Below, piece by piece: positions 33,974 through 42,969 of a stretch of DNA of 64,000 nucleotides. The notes beneath the pieces were generated by a model. It had not been told where the DNA came from. It did not search any database and saw only the letters and a program-made list of their open reading frames with translations. This DNA comes from Leuconostocaceae bacterium ESL0723 (GTDB lineage: Bacteria; Bacillota; Bacilli; Lactobacillales; Lactobacillaceae). The stretch is taken from NCBI GenBank assembly GCA_029392055.1, contig CP113928.1, positions 804,501 through 868,500 of the forward strand. The letters run 5' to 3'. Position numbers and translations under genes: made by a program. The first letter of the stretch is position 1, and each line of letters begins with the position of its first letter.

Positions 33974-34642
33974 TTATACCTTTTGCTGGGTAGCAGCTAA
34001 GAGACTTTCAAAAAAGCGACGGCCACTATCATTACCGGTCAGAGGATCAACGGCCCGCTCCGGATGAGGCATCATCCCAAAGACATTGCCAGCGGCATTC
34101 ATGATGCCGGCGATTTGGTTCATGGAGCCGTTGACGTTGTCCTGGTAGCGGAAGACAATCTGGTGGTTGTTTTCTAACTCAGTCAGCGTCTCATCATCAG
34201 CAATATAATTTCCCTCACCGTGGGCAATTGGAATTTTGACAACATCCCCTTGGTTAAAGGCTTCCGAAAAACTCGTGTTGGCGTTATCAACCACTAGGTT
34301 GACCTCGTCACAGATAAAGCCAGGTTGCTCGTTAACAAGTAACTGTCCGGGCAGTAAACCAGCCTCAGTTAAAATCTGAAAACCATTGCAAATGCCAATA
34401 ACTAGTTGGCCATTTTCAGCCGCGGCCTTAACCGCATCCATGGCTGGTGAAAACTTAGCCACGGCGCCAGAGCGCAGGTAATCACCGTATGAAAATCCGC
34501 CTGGTAAAAAGATGGCATCATACTGTGATAGGTCCTGAGCCTGGTCATCTAAAAGGTCGACATCAACATCAAACGATTCCAGGGCGTAGTACATGTCCCG
34601 GTCACAGTTGGAACCGGGAAAGGTGATTACGGCTGCCTTCAT
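33974..34642 (-). CDS. purQ: FGAM synthase glutaminase subunit PurQ
   Basis: Class I glutamine amidotransferase that delivers ammonia to PurL. The 222 residues show the oxyanion region [15 protein letters not shown] near 46, the nucleophile Cys in [11 protein letters not shown] near 83 and the catalytic His in [11 protein letters not shown] near 193. It shares one base with the purS stop. Start codon follows AAGGAG. Length is normal for the separate subunit. Confidence 0.96.
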   Translation of the reverse strand: MKAAVITFPGSNCDRDMYYALESFDVDVDLLDDQAQDLSQYDAIFLPGGFSYGDYLRSGAVAKFSPAMDAVKAAAENGQLVIGICNGFQILTEAGLLPGQLLVNEQPGFICDEVNLVVDNANTSFSEAFNQGDVVKIPIAHGEGNYIADDETLTELENNHQIVFRYQDNVNGSMNQIAGIMNAAGNVFGMMPHPERAVDPLTGNDSGRRFFESLLAATQQKV

Positions 34643-34902
34643 TACGCATCTCCTTTAATTTCATCGAGATCATAGCGGTAAGTTTCAGTGTTGTGATTAA
34701 TTAAGAGGGCTTCAACCAATGATTCCAGTTCATCAGCAACCGCTTGGCGGTTAGGCCCGTCCAACTTAATTTGGAAATACTTCCCCTGGGTCACTGATTC
34801 GATGCCCTGGTAATTCAGGCGCTCCAAGGCTGACTTAATCACGACCCCCTGAGGATCCAAGATTGAAGGTTTATAGGTTACATACACTTTGGCCAGATAC
34901 AT
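34642..34902 (-). CDS. purS: FGAM synthase subunit PurS
   Basis: Small third subunit (86 residues) that bridges PurL and PurQ and helps channel ammonia. The sequence KVYVTYKPSILDPQGVVIKSALERLNYQGIE is characteristic. Found only with the small form of PurL, which is present here. It lies 13 bp after purC. Confidence 0.95.
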   Translation of the reverse strand: MYLAKVYVTYKPSILDPQGVVIKSALERLNYQGIESVTQGKYFQIKLDGPNRQAVADELESLVEALLINHNTETYRYDLDEIKGDA

Positions 34903-34915
34903 CCGGTGGGCTCCT

Positions 34916-35668
34916 TTACTTCACATGCTCGCGCAAACGGTTTAATACATCCTCATAGCCGACTCGCAGGTCCCCTTCCTTTTTACGGAAGACATCCTTA
35001 TCAAGTGACTTACCAGTAGCCTGGTCAACCAGGCGCATGGTATCGGGTGAAATCTCATCAGCCAGGATAATCTGACCGTCCTTTAACCGGCCAAATTCCA
35101 ACTTAAAGTCAACCAGCGTAATCTTAACTTCATCAAACAACTTCACCAGGGCGTTATTCACCTGGTCAGCCATGGCAAAAATCTGGTCTAATTCAGCCTG
35201 TCCGGCGATTTTCAAAGACAGGGCCTGAGAGTTGTTCATAAAGGGGTCATCCAGGGGGTCAGACTTGTAGTAAAGTTCTTGAACCCGTGGTGACAACTGC
35301 ATCATTGGCTTAACATCAAAGCGACTAACGAAGTGTCCCGCACTATAATTACGCGTTACCACTTCCAGCGGAATGATTTCCACTCGCCGAACCAGCTGGT
35401 CGGTTTCAGAGATTTCAGTTAACCAGTGATGGGCAATCCCCTGCTGGCTGAGATAGGCAAAAATTAAATCCGAGATAATGTTATTAAAGTGACCTTTACC
35501 AGCAAAGTCTTCTTTGACCTTGCCGTTTAAAGCCGTTACCTGGTCCATGTAGTGGAGCCAGAGAATGTCGGGGTCGTTGGTCTCAAAGACCTGCTTGGCC
35601 TTACCCTCATAGGCCAAGGGGCCGCGGGTAATCGTTTCACCGTTGTAGACAACCTGATTGTCACTCAT
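34916..35668 (-). CDS. purC: Phosphoribosylaminoimidazole-succinocarboxamide synthase
   Basis: SAICAR synthetase: joins aspartate to CAIR with ATP. The 250 residues include YEGKAKQVFETNDPDIL near 19, the family signatures VVTRNYSAGHF near 103 and LVDFKLEFGR near 186, and ILADEISPDTMRL near 202. Length is normal. It overlaps purK by 4 bp. The N-terminus is about ten residues longer than some homologues (MSDNQVVYNGETITRGPLA). A later start is not excluded, but no in-frame Met follows soon after. Confidence 0.96.
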   Translation of the reverse strand: MSDNQVVYNGETITRGPLAYEGKAKQVFETNDPDILWLHYMDQVTALNGKVKEDFAGKGHFNNIISDLIFAYLSQQGIAHHWLTEISETDQLVRRVEIIPLEVVTRNYSAGHFVSRFDVKPMMQLSPRVQELYYKSDPLDDPFMNNSQALSLKIAGQAELDQIFAMADQVNNALVKLFDEVKITLVDFKLEFGRLKDGQIILADEISPDTMRLVDQATGKSLDKDVFRKKEGDLRVGYEDVLNRLREHVK

Positions 35669-36807
35669 TTCTTATCCCTTTCATTTAAATGCTTTGCGTA
35701 TTCACTTAATTTCTGCTGGTTCTCCTGACCGACCACGGTAACGTGGCCCATCTTACGTCCTGGCTTTATCTGGGCCTTGCCGTAATCATGGAAGTGCCAG
35801 TCCGGCTCCTTTTGAAAGTCAGCTCGGGCCAAGGTCAGTTCATCTCCTAGTAAGTTGGTCATTAAAGCTGGCCCAATCAGTTCAATTTTAGGCAGGGGCA
35901 AACCGACAATGCTGCGGATATGCCCTTCAAACTGGGAAACGTTGCAGGCCTCAATTGTGTAATGGCCAGAATTATGAGGGCGGGGGGCTAGCTCGTTCAC
36001 CCACACCTGCTGGGTGTCACGGTTGACAAAGAGCTCAATCCCTAACACCCCTCTCAAATTCAAGGTCTCAGCAATTTTTTTAGCAATGCCATGAATTTTC
36101 TGGTCTAGTTCAGGTGAAATATTAGCTGGTACGGTGCTGGTTCGTAAGATATGATGCCGGTGCACGTTTTCAGCGACTGGCCAGGTAGTCAGTTCCCCAG
36201 TAGCTGAACGGGTCACCATGATGCTGACCTCCTGGGTAAAATCAATCTTTTCTTCCAAGATTAGTTCACCACTGGGAAAGTCTTCCATAATCTGGACAAA
36301 GTCATCTTCACCATTAATGTCAAACTGGCCATGCCCATCATAGCCACCACTGACTGTTTTCAGAATGGCCGGGAACCCTACCGTTGATACGGCCTTAGAA
36401 AGATCCATTGGATTTTCAACCGTAGCAAACTTGGCAACTGGCACCTGGGCCTGGTCACGAATGAAGGTTTTTTCTTTAATCCGGTTACTAGTAATCGTGA
36501 GTAAGTCAATTCCCTGTGGAAGGTAGGCATCGTGCAACTGTGCCAGAGCGGTTTGGCTAACGTTTTCAAACTCGTAAGTTAGAACATCCGAACGAGTAGC
36601 TAAATCTTGTAAGGCTGCTTGGTCGTCATAGTCGGCGACAATCTGTTCATCGGCAACCTGCCCAGTCGGACAGTCAGGGGTCGGATCTAAGACCAAGATG
36701 CGGTAGCCCATGGCCTTAGCTGACAAGGCCATCATTTGCCCCAATTGACCACCACCGATGATGCCAATCGTGCTGCCCGGTTCAATGTAAGTGTCGGCTT
36801 GAGTCAT
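35665..36807 (-). CDS. purK: 5-(carboxyamino)imidazole ribonucleotide synthase
   Basis: ATP-grasp enzyme adding bicarbonate to AIR to make N5-CAIR, which PurE then rearranges. The 380 residues start with TIGIIGGGQLGQMMALSAKAMGY, have the ATP-site KTVSGGYDGHGQF near 150 and the C-terminal VNELAPRPHNSGHYTIEACNVSQFE near 268. Length is normal. Overlaps of 4 bp on both sides (purE and purC) show tight coupling. Confidence 0.96.
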   Translation of the reverse strand: MTQADTYIEPGSTIGIIGGGQLGQMMALSAKAMGYRILVLDPTPDCPTGQVADEQIVADYDDQAALQDLATRSDVLTYEFENVSQTALAQLHDAYLPQGIDLLTITSNRIKEKTFIRDQAQVPVAKFATVENPMDLSKAVSTVGFPAILKTVSGGYDGHGQFDINGEDDFVQIMEDFPSGELILEEKIDFTQEVSIMVTRSATGELTTWPVAENVHRHHILRTSTVPANISPELDQKIHGIAKKIAETLNLRGVLGIELFVNRDTQQVWVNELAPRPHNSGHYTIEACNVSQFEGHIRSIVGLPLPKIELIGPALMTNLLGDELTLARADFQKEPDWHFHDYGKAQIKPGRKMGHVTVVGQENQQKLSEYAKHLNERDKK

Positions 36808-37292
36808 ACTAAGTCCTCCTCGCTGTCAATCGAGGCCTGGGTTTGGCGCTGGCGGTAGTCCGTCAAAGCCTGAGCGACACCTTCATCCTGAAGTCCGAGG
36901 ATTGAAGCGGCATAAAGGGCGGCATTTTTAGCACCAGCGGGACCGATTGCCATGGTACCAACCGGCACACCCGCGGGCATTTGTACAATACTCAATAATG
37001 AATCAAGTCCATTTAAGTTGCTGGACTTCATGGGTACCCCAATTACTGGTAGGGTCGTGTTAGCGGCTAACATCCCAGGTAAGTGGGCCGCACCACCAGC
37101 CCCGGCGATAATAATCTTTAAGCCTTGGTCACGAGCAGTTTGACCAAATTCTTGCAATTGGGCGGGCATCCGGTGGGCTGAAATTACATGCTTATCGGCT
37201 GTAATGCCCAATTCCGCCAATAATTCAAAGCAGTTCTTCATGACTGGCCAATCACTGGTTGACCCCATCACCACGGCAACACGTGCTGTCAT
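36804..37292 (-). CDS. purE: N5-CAIR mutase, first gene of the pur operon
   Basis: Class I PurE of 162 residues, converting N5-CAIR to CAIR. Conserved elements: VMGSTSDWPVM near 8, SAHRMPAQLQEF near 39 with the catalytic His, and AGAGGAAHLPGMLAA near 66. It heads the operon purEKCSQLFMNHD-fhs behind a region with three PurBox-like sites. GGAGG lies upstream of the ATG. The C-terminal tail after about residue 145 is acidic and variable, as is usual. Confidence 0.96.
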   Translation of the reverse strand: MTARVAVVMGSTSDWPVMKNCFELLAELGITADKHVISAHRMPAQLQEFGQTARDQGLKIIIAGAGGAAHLPGMLAANTTLPVIGVPMKSSNLNGLDSLLSIVQMPAGVPVGTMAIGPAGAKNAALYAASILGLQDEGVAQALTDYRQRQTQASIDSEEDLV

Positions 37293-37310
37293 TTCCGGAT
37301 AACCTCCATT

Positions 37311-37410
37311 AATGTTCGTGTTTTTCGCATGAAAATTAATTCATTGCAATACATAGTTCGTTTTATGAACCCATGATAACAAAATCAGGGGTACTTGTGT
37401 TCGTTCTTCA
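37311..37410 (-). promoter_or_regulatory. Three PurBox-like sites and pur promoter
   Basis: On the minus strand three sites carry the CGAAC core in AT-rich context: near 37397-37410 (GAACGAACACA), 37353-37366 (ATAAAACGAACTAT) and 37311-37324 (AAAACACGAACATT). They resemble the PurR box AWWWCCGAACWWT except that C4 or C5 varies. An extended -10 TGTTATCAT (37373-37381) lies between the first and second sites. PurR would sense PRPP here. Confidence 0.65.
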
Positions 37411-37520
37411 ATAATATTTTTCTCATAATTAGAACTAAAAGCTTGAGAAAAATTATTCTTGTTAAAGATGCCAAGAATACCGCCTTAAAAGGCCACTAAC
37501 ACCCCTTTAAAACTGTTTTT

Positions 37521-37529
37521 TGATATGAT
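37521..37529 (+). promoter_or_regulatory. Extended -10 promoter of the subtilase gene
   Basis: TGATATGAT matches the TGnTATAAT extended -10 pattern, about 60 bp before the preferred start codon at 37591. No good -35 is visible. The 230-bp gap shared with the pur operon also holds AT-rich inverted repeats, but no site I can assign with confidence. Confidence 0.55.
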
Positions 37530-37590
37530 AAGAGTGTCAGTAAATACCTATTTAGTTGAATGGGCCCCTAGGCCTGTTAGGAACATATTC

Positions 37591-40500
37591 ATGACCGATC
37601 AATTTCAAACTTTTACCAATCAGTTTTCTTCTATCGAAGTAAAGGGCCATCCCCACTACCGGACTGCAGCAACCTTGGCTGCTCTGACTGGTGGTATCAT
37701 CATGGGTTCCCATATCCAGGCTGAAGCTGACACGGTTACAACAACCAGTTCGGCTAGCAGTACTAGCCAAAGTCAGACTGCATCCACGAGTCCAGCCAGC
37801 ACTGCAGCAAGCACGAGTACAACCGCTACGTCAACCTCAGCGGTTAGCACAACTGCCCAAAGTAACGCTAGCAGTCAAGGACAACCAGCCAACCAGACCG
37901 ATCTGAACAAAATTAACGTTCAGCAGGCATGGCAGGATGGCTACCGTGGTCAGGGGACCGTGGTGGCTGTGATTGACACTGGTATCGATGCCAGTCATCC
38001 GGCCCTGCGTTTGTCCAATCCAGCCACGGCGGCCATCAGCCAAAGTCAGGCCCAAGCTAAGATTAAGTCTCTGGGGTATGGCGAGTACCTTTCAGACAAG
38101 ATTCCCTTTGCCTACAACTATGTAGCTAACTCTTCAACCAAGATTGTCAACGATGCCGACCCCCACGGTCAGCACGTGGCCGGCACGGTAGCGGCGAACG
38201 GTGCTGGCGATGGGCAGCAAGAATACACCCAGGGGGTTGCGCCAGAGGCCCAAATTTTGGCCATGCGAGTAGCCGACAATGGTAATAATCTGGACGCCAT
38301 CGTTCAGGCTGCCCATGATGCGGTGACCTTAGGCGCCGACGTGATTCAAATTTCCATCAGTGCTAATTACAGTGCTCAACAAAAAGAAAACATCCAGCAG
38401 CGCGTGGTCGATTACGCTAATGCCCACGGCGTCTTAGTTGTGGTTTCAGCTGGTAACGGTGGTAATGCTGGCTCAATTGCCAGTGATACGAACCCTGATG
38501 CCGGTACTAACCAATTGGCTTATCAGCCGCTGAACACCGGCACGATTGGTGACCCAGGTACAGCGGCTGGTGCCATTACCGTTGCCGCTGAAAATAGTCA
38601 GACTGGCAGTGGCGACCAGATGCTAGACCAGTCCTCCTGGGGTCCCCTCCCCGACTTAACCCTGAAGCCTGATATATCGGCACCAGGCGTTTCAGTCGTG
38701 TCTACCTGGAACCAGGGCCAGTTTAAAACTGGAACCGGAACCTCGATGGCGGCCCCCCATGTTGCCGGTGCTGGGCTTCTAGTACTTGAGCACCTGAAAA
38801 CTTTGACCGACTTAGCAGTCGACCAACGCGGTCAGGTTGCTAAATTAGCCCTAATGAACACCGCCACTGTCAAAACTGACCCTGACTATGGCAATTACAT
38901 TTCCCCTCGTCGCCAAGGTGCTGGCGGCTTAAATGCGGCCGCAGCTGTTCAAACTGATGTCGTTGTTCACAGCGCCGATGACCAGGGTAGTCAATCTCTC
39001 CACCAAATCGGTCAGAAGACCACCTTTACCCTCACCTTGGACAATTATGGTGACCAGGACCACCAGTACCAGGTCAGCAGCCTTGGTTCACCAATGACTG
39101 ACCATATCGATAGTAGTCGCAATAACCAGAGTTATGACGCAGCTATCCCCGGCGCCCAACTAACTGCTGATCAAGACACTATCACGATTCCTGCCCATGG
39201 TAGTCGCACCGTAACCTTTACCCTATCCCTGCCTGACACCACTCAGACAGGTAACGTAGAAGGTTTCCTCCAATTCAAGAGCCTCGATGGGCAGCCCGAT
39301 TTATCAGTGCCTTATTATGGCTATTATGGTGACCCAACTTCGGAACAGGTCTTCGATACGCCAGCCAACCAAACCGGCTCCCTTTTTGGTGGTAACTACC
39401 TACTCGATAACCATAATTTTCCGTTGGGAATTAGTGATCCTTACTCACTAAAATCACTACTCAGCCACTCCGAAAATTACAATTGGCAGCAACTAGCCAA
39501 GCTGGCGCAAGACGGCAAGGTTGCCTTTTCACCAGACAGTACTGACCCAACCAAGGTAATACGTCCTTACGAATTTATTAAGGAAAACTTGGAAGATTTG
39601 AAGGTCGAAATCCTTGACCGGACTGGCCAGGTGGTCCGGGTTATCTCTGATAACCGGAACGTGGCTAAATCTAGCTATAATGCTGATGTTTTGGGTACCA
39701 CCAACGTCGATTTGGGCCTAAACATCGGTGACAGTCAGTTGGACTGGGATGGCACCCTCTATAACCCCACAACGGGCCAGTCTTATGTGGCACCAGACGG
39801 TCAGTACACCTACCGCCTAGTTGGTACGCTGTGGAATCAGGGTAAGTCCCAGGTTCAAAATGCTGACTACCCAATCGTGATTGACACCACTGCACCTGAG
39901 ATTACTCAGCTGAGTTATGATGCCACCAAACACCAAGTTGACGTCAGTTATCAAGACAGTGGCTCTGGTTTCACTGACTATTCCCTGGCCAAAATTCTGA
40001 TTAACAATCAGGTGATTACCTTGCCCCTCAAGGGTACTTTCACAAATGACCAGCGCCTGGCCGGACACATTACCTACACCCTAACTGATCATGACTTGAG
40101 CGAACTGGGTGATGCCACTAATTTGATTAGCGTGGCAGTCAGCGATGTGGCCAACAATACCGGCGTCAAGACCATCAGTACTGATCCGGTGACTGGTCAT
40201 ACCCCAGTGGTCTTATACAATGTCATCGAAAACGTCCCACTTGATCAAAGTTCCGACAGCTACAATGCCAAGACGGGCACTTACCTAGTACAGGGCTCTA
40301 GCAGCTTAAAGCGTTTCTACCTGAACAACCAGCTCGTTGAAGTCGACCAACAAGGGCACTTTACTGCCCCAATTTCGGTCAACAGCACCCAGCTCACGGT
40401 TCAAACCGCTGCCAATCAGCCAGCCTTGATTAATTTCAACCTAGGCTACCCCGCCCCTAGTTTCGCCTGGGAAAAGAGTGTTGTTGACCCAGCTGATGCT

Positions 40501-41829
40501 AACCAAATCATTGTTACGGCCCAGGTCAACGCCCCCACTGATTCACAAACCACGGCCTTTGCCCGTGACATCCAAACCAACCAGGTTTACGAGGGCACCG
40601 TGGATGGCCAAACAGGCCAGGTAACCTTCACCCTTCCTCGCCCAGCAGCCGATGGACGCCTGAGCTTAGATGGCTGGTCCAAGATTCTCCTAGACGACAG
40701 CACCAGTATCCACTCTGGTCTGAACACAATTTCTATCCCAGGCGTTAATCCCGAGACCGATTTGACGAACGATACTGCCGGTCAAAATACGGCCACCAGT
40801 GCTTGGGTTGTCCAGGATCCAGCCCTACCCGGTCGAGTGCCTAGCACCAAGGCCAGCCGATCAACTTCTTTGACTAATAGCTGGGTTTACTTTGATAATG
40901 TTCAGCCAAATGGACTGTCTAAATTCAACCAATCTGCTATCAGTCAGGGTTACTACAATGCCAGTACCGGTCGTTTCACGGTTACTGGCCAGGTGGCCGA
41001 TGACGTAACCAGCTTGGTAGTCTTGAAAAACAGTTCCTACCCAACTGATCCAGCAAACCAGGTTCAATTAGATAGCAACCACCACTTTAGCTTTGACTTT
41101 CCCTTGGACCCTACCCAGTTAAAGGGCGTTAGTTATATTTTGACCAATAAGGCCGGCCAAACAAAGCAGGGCATGTTCCAGGTTCTCCTTGACACCCAGT
41201 TACCAACCTTAACCTTGGGCCAACTGAGCAGCACCGGCTCAACCAGTGTGTCCGGCGATAGTCTGATTGTGAACACGAACCAGCCTGTCCTCAACTTAAA
41301 AGGCCAGGTTGACGACAATGTCGATGGTTACCGCCTCTTTGTGAATGGCAGCAACATCTACACTGAATATAAGGTCGGCGGCTACAACGCTATCAGTGGG
41401 GTCAATGACCAGACTACTGGCAGTGTTAACCCCTTCCCGGCCCATCAATTTAGTGAGGACTATCCATTAAGCCAGCCAACCGATGCCACTGGCCCAACAC
41501 AACAAATCTTAACGGTTAAAGTTGTTGACCAGTTGGGTAACCAGGTGGCCAAACAAATCATCGTTAACTACTGGAAGCGCGACCTTACGGCCCCTACCTA
41601 CGTCATTAACGGCCAAACTTTGACTGTCCTAAATCCTAGTGATACAACCCAGTACTCACTGGACCAGGGCCAAAGTTGGCATACTTACCAGCAGGGTGTC
41701 ATCCTGACTGGTCAAGAACAGGTTCTGCTGCGTAACCAAGACCAATACGGCAACACTTCCAGCACAGTTACCGCAAGCCAAACAACTAATAACACCAGCA
41801 GTGGTCAACAAATTATCCTACCCAGCTAA
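37591..41829 (+). CDS. Secreted subtilisin-like protease (lactocepin-related, no PA insert, no anchor)
   Basis: Extracellular serine protease of 1412 residues, probably degrading proteins outside the cell. A hydrophobic signal segment (TAATLAALTGGIIMGSHI, about 26-43) ends near AEA-D, then a Ser/Thr-rich stretch to about 95. The S8 catalytic domain has Asp129 (AVIDTGID), His192 (PHGQHVAG), oxyanion Asn289 (SAGNGGN) and Ser385 (GTSMAAPHVAG). His and Ser are only 193 residues apart, so the protease-associated insert of lactocepins is missing. An Fn3-like domain and several beta-rich repeats follow. The protein ends in QQIILPS with no LPXTG, membrane helix or S-layer domain. The ATG at 37525 overlaps the promoter; TAGGA favours 37591. 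Confidence 0.9.
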   Translation: MTDQFQTFTNQFSSIEVKGHPHYRTAATLAALTGGIIMGSHIQAEADTVTTTSSASSTSQSQTASTSPASTAASTSTTATSTSAVSTTAQSNASSQGQPANQTDLNKINVQQAWQDGYRGQGTVVAVIDTGIDASHPALRLSNPATAAISQSQAQAKIKSLGYGEYLSDKIPFAYNYVANSSTKIVNDADPHGQHVAGTVAANGAGDGQQEYTQGVAPEAQILAMRVADNGNNLDAIVQAAHDAVTLGADVIQISISANYSAQQKENIQQRVVDYANAHGVLVVVSAGNGGNAGSIASDTNPDAGTNQLAYQPLNTGTIGDPGTAAGAITVAAENSQTGSGDQMLDQSSWGPLPDLTLKPDISAPGVSVVSTWNQGQFKTGTGTSMAAPHVAGAGLLVLEHLKTLTDLAVDQRGQVAKLALMNTATVKTDPDYGNYISPRRQGAGGLNAAAAVQTDVVVHSADDQGSQSLHQIGQKTTFTLTLDNYGDQDHQYQVSSLGSPMTDHIDSSRNNQSYDAAIPGAQLTADQDTITIPAHGSRTVTFTLSLPDTTQTGNVEGFLQFKSLDGQPDLSVPYYGYYGDPTSEQVFDTPANQTGSLFGGNYLLDNHNFPLGISDPYSLKSLLSHSENYNWQQLAKLAQDGKVAFSPDSTDPTKVIRPYEFIKENLEDLKVEILDRTGQVVRVISDNRNVAKSSYNADVLGTTNVDLGLNIGDSQLDWDGTLYNPTTGQSYVAPDGQYTYRLVGTLWNQGKSQVQNADYPIVIDTTAPEITQLSYDATKHQVDVSYQDSGSGFTDYSLAKILINNQVITLPLKGTFTNDQRLAGHITYTLTDHDLSELGDATNLISVAVSDVANNTGVKTISTDPVTGHTPVVLYNVIENVPLDQSSDSYNAKTGTYLVQGSSSLKRFYLNNQLVEVDQQGHFTAPISVNSTQLTVQTAANQPALINFNLGYPAPSFAWEKSVVDPADANQIIVTAQVNAPTDSQTTAFARDIQTNQVYEGTVDGQTGQVTFTLPRPAADGRLSLDGWSKILLDDSTSIHSGLNTISIPGVNPETDLTNDTAGQNTATSAWVVQDPALPGRVPSTKASRSTSLTNSWVYFDNVQPNGLSKFNQSAISQGYYNASTGRFTVTGQVADDVTSLVVLKNSSYPTDPANQVQLDSNHHFSFDFPLDPTQLKGVSYILTNKAGQTKQGMFQVLLDTQLPTLTLGQLSSTGSTSVSGDSLIVNTNQPVLNLKGQVDDNVDGYRLFVNGSNIYTEYKVGGYNAISGVNDQTTGSVNPFPAHQFSEDYPLSQPTDATGPTQQILTVKVVDQLGNQVAKQIIVNYWKRDLTAPTYVINGQTLTVLNPSDTTQYSLDQGQSWHTYQQGVILTGQEQVLLRNQDQYGNTSSTVTASQTTNNTSSGQQIILPS

Positions 41830-41859
41830 GCCTGGCTAGCGCGTTAATGAGACCAACAG

Positions 41860-41892
41860 AAAAGGACAGTACCATCTGGTACTGTCCTTTTT
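41860..41892. terminator. Bidirectional terminator between the subtilase and hydrolase genes
   Basis: AAAAGGACAGTACCA, TC and TGGTACTGTCCTTTT form a 15-bp perfect stem with T-runs on both strands, between convergent genes. Confidence 0.92.
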
Positions 41893-41895
41893 AGT

Positions 41896-42687
41896 CTAGT
41901 GACTCTTCAAGAAATCAATCACCACTGAATTAAAAACTTCTGGCTGCTCCAATTGTGGCAAATGGCCACTGTCCTTGACCATCTCCAGAGAAATCGGTGA
42001 TTTCAAATCCTGTACACAGAACTGGGCATAACCTGGTCGCCATAACGGCGACTGTTCACCGGCAATCATTAATTGCGGCATGGTTAAATCCTGCCAAGTT
42101 CCCCGCCAATCTTGTAACAGGTGGTCGAGCAATAATGGCCTTACCAAAGCTGAATCAAAGGGATTTTCCTGCTTGAACCCTGCTAAATAACGCTTCAGAT
42201 GGCGGTCAACCGGACTAACGGTCATCCGATGCTGGACGACTTCGGGGCCAACCTGCCAAAAGTTATCCCAGTCCAGGTTATAAATACCGTTGGTCCAGTC
42301 CTGGTCATTCAACAATTTGGGTGACTCGTCTACAATCACAAAACTGCGGACTGGTTCTTGACCAAAGAGGGATAGGTAGGCCCAGGCAACGGCAGCACCC
42401 ATCGAGTGGGCCACCATCGAAAAGCGCTCTACCGATTGCCCTTGCAGTAATTCATGTAAGTCCGCTGCCAAGCGGCTAATTCGGAGATTCCTGGCGGTCC
42501 GCTCCGACTGCCCATGGCTGCGCCAGTCCAAACGGATTACCCGGAATCCTCGATCAGTCAAGGCTTCAAGCTGGTTCACCCATTCCTCCTTGATACCCGA
42601 ATAACCAGTCAGCAAGACCACAACTGGTCCCTCCCCGCCGGTATCATCAAAGGAAATGTTCACTTGGTCACTTGTTTTAAATTGCAT
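41896..42687 (-). CDS. Alpha/beta hydrolase
   Basis: Cytosolic alpha/beta-fold hydrolase of 263 residues. The oxyanion region is VVLLTGYSGIKEEW near 25, the nucleophile Ser lies in MVAHSMGAAVAW near 92, and the catalytic His in KDSGHLPQLEQPEVF near 242. The family covers esterases, lactonases and peptidases, and the substrate cannot be called. Two Met codons are adjacent; AGGAG is four bases from the first and seven from the second, so 42687 is chosen. It stands alone and ends at the terminator shared with the protease. Confidence 0.85.
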   Translation of the reverse strand: MQFKTSDQVNISFDDTGGEGPVVVLLTGYSGIKEEWVNQLEALTDRGFRVIRLDWRSHGQSERTARNLRISRLAADLHELLQGQSVERFSMVAHSMGAAVAWAYLSLFGQEPVRSFVIVDESPKLLNDQDWTNGIYNLDWDNFWQVGPEVVQHRMTVSPVDRHLKRYLAGFKQENPFDSALVRPLLLDHLLQDWRGTWQDLTMPQLMIAGEQSPLWRPGYAQFCVQDLKSPISLEMVKDSGHLPQLEQPEVFNSVVIDFLKSH

Positions 42688-42826
42688 CATCGCACTCCTA
42701 TTAAATTCTATTTTAGCCGTTTTAAGTCAGTGCTGGCAATCCAAGCACCATTTTAATATCTATCACCATTTGACTTCATAATTTAAAATTATTCTAAACA
42801 ACCCATCAGCTTGTTAAAAATTGGCT

Positions 42827-42855
42827 TTGCATTTCCAAAAAGTCGGTCGTATAAT
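42827..42855 (+). promoter_or_regulatory. Promoter of the SorC-family regulator gene
   Basis: TTGCAT (42827-42832), 17 bp, TATAAT (42850-42855). The predicted leader is about 110 nt, long for a regulator gene. I see no strong hairpin in it. Confidence 0.75.
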
Positions 42856-42969
42856 TTTTATAGTTAATTAATGAGCAATAATGACCTACCAGTCAATCGC
42901 TGGCACCAAAATGCTTAGATTAAAATTTACGACCTGACCGTCAAAAAATTTAGCCTAGGAGATAATGCC

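Noticed and set aside
37416-37430. CodY-box-like sequence ATTTTTCTCATAATT upstream of the protease gene
   Set aside because: Three mismatches to the CodY consensus in an AT-rich gap; matches of this quality occur by chance.
37525-37590. Upstream in-frame ATG giving a 22-residue longer protease
   Set aside because: The ATG is part of the extended -10 (TGATATGAT) and has no ribosome site; the ATG at 37591 has one.
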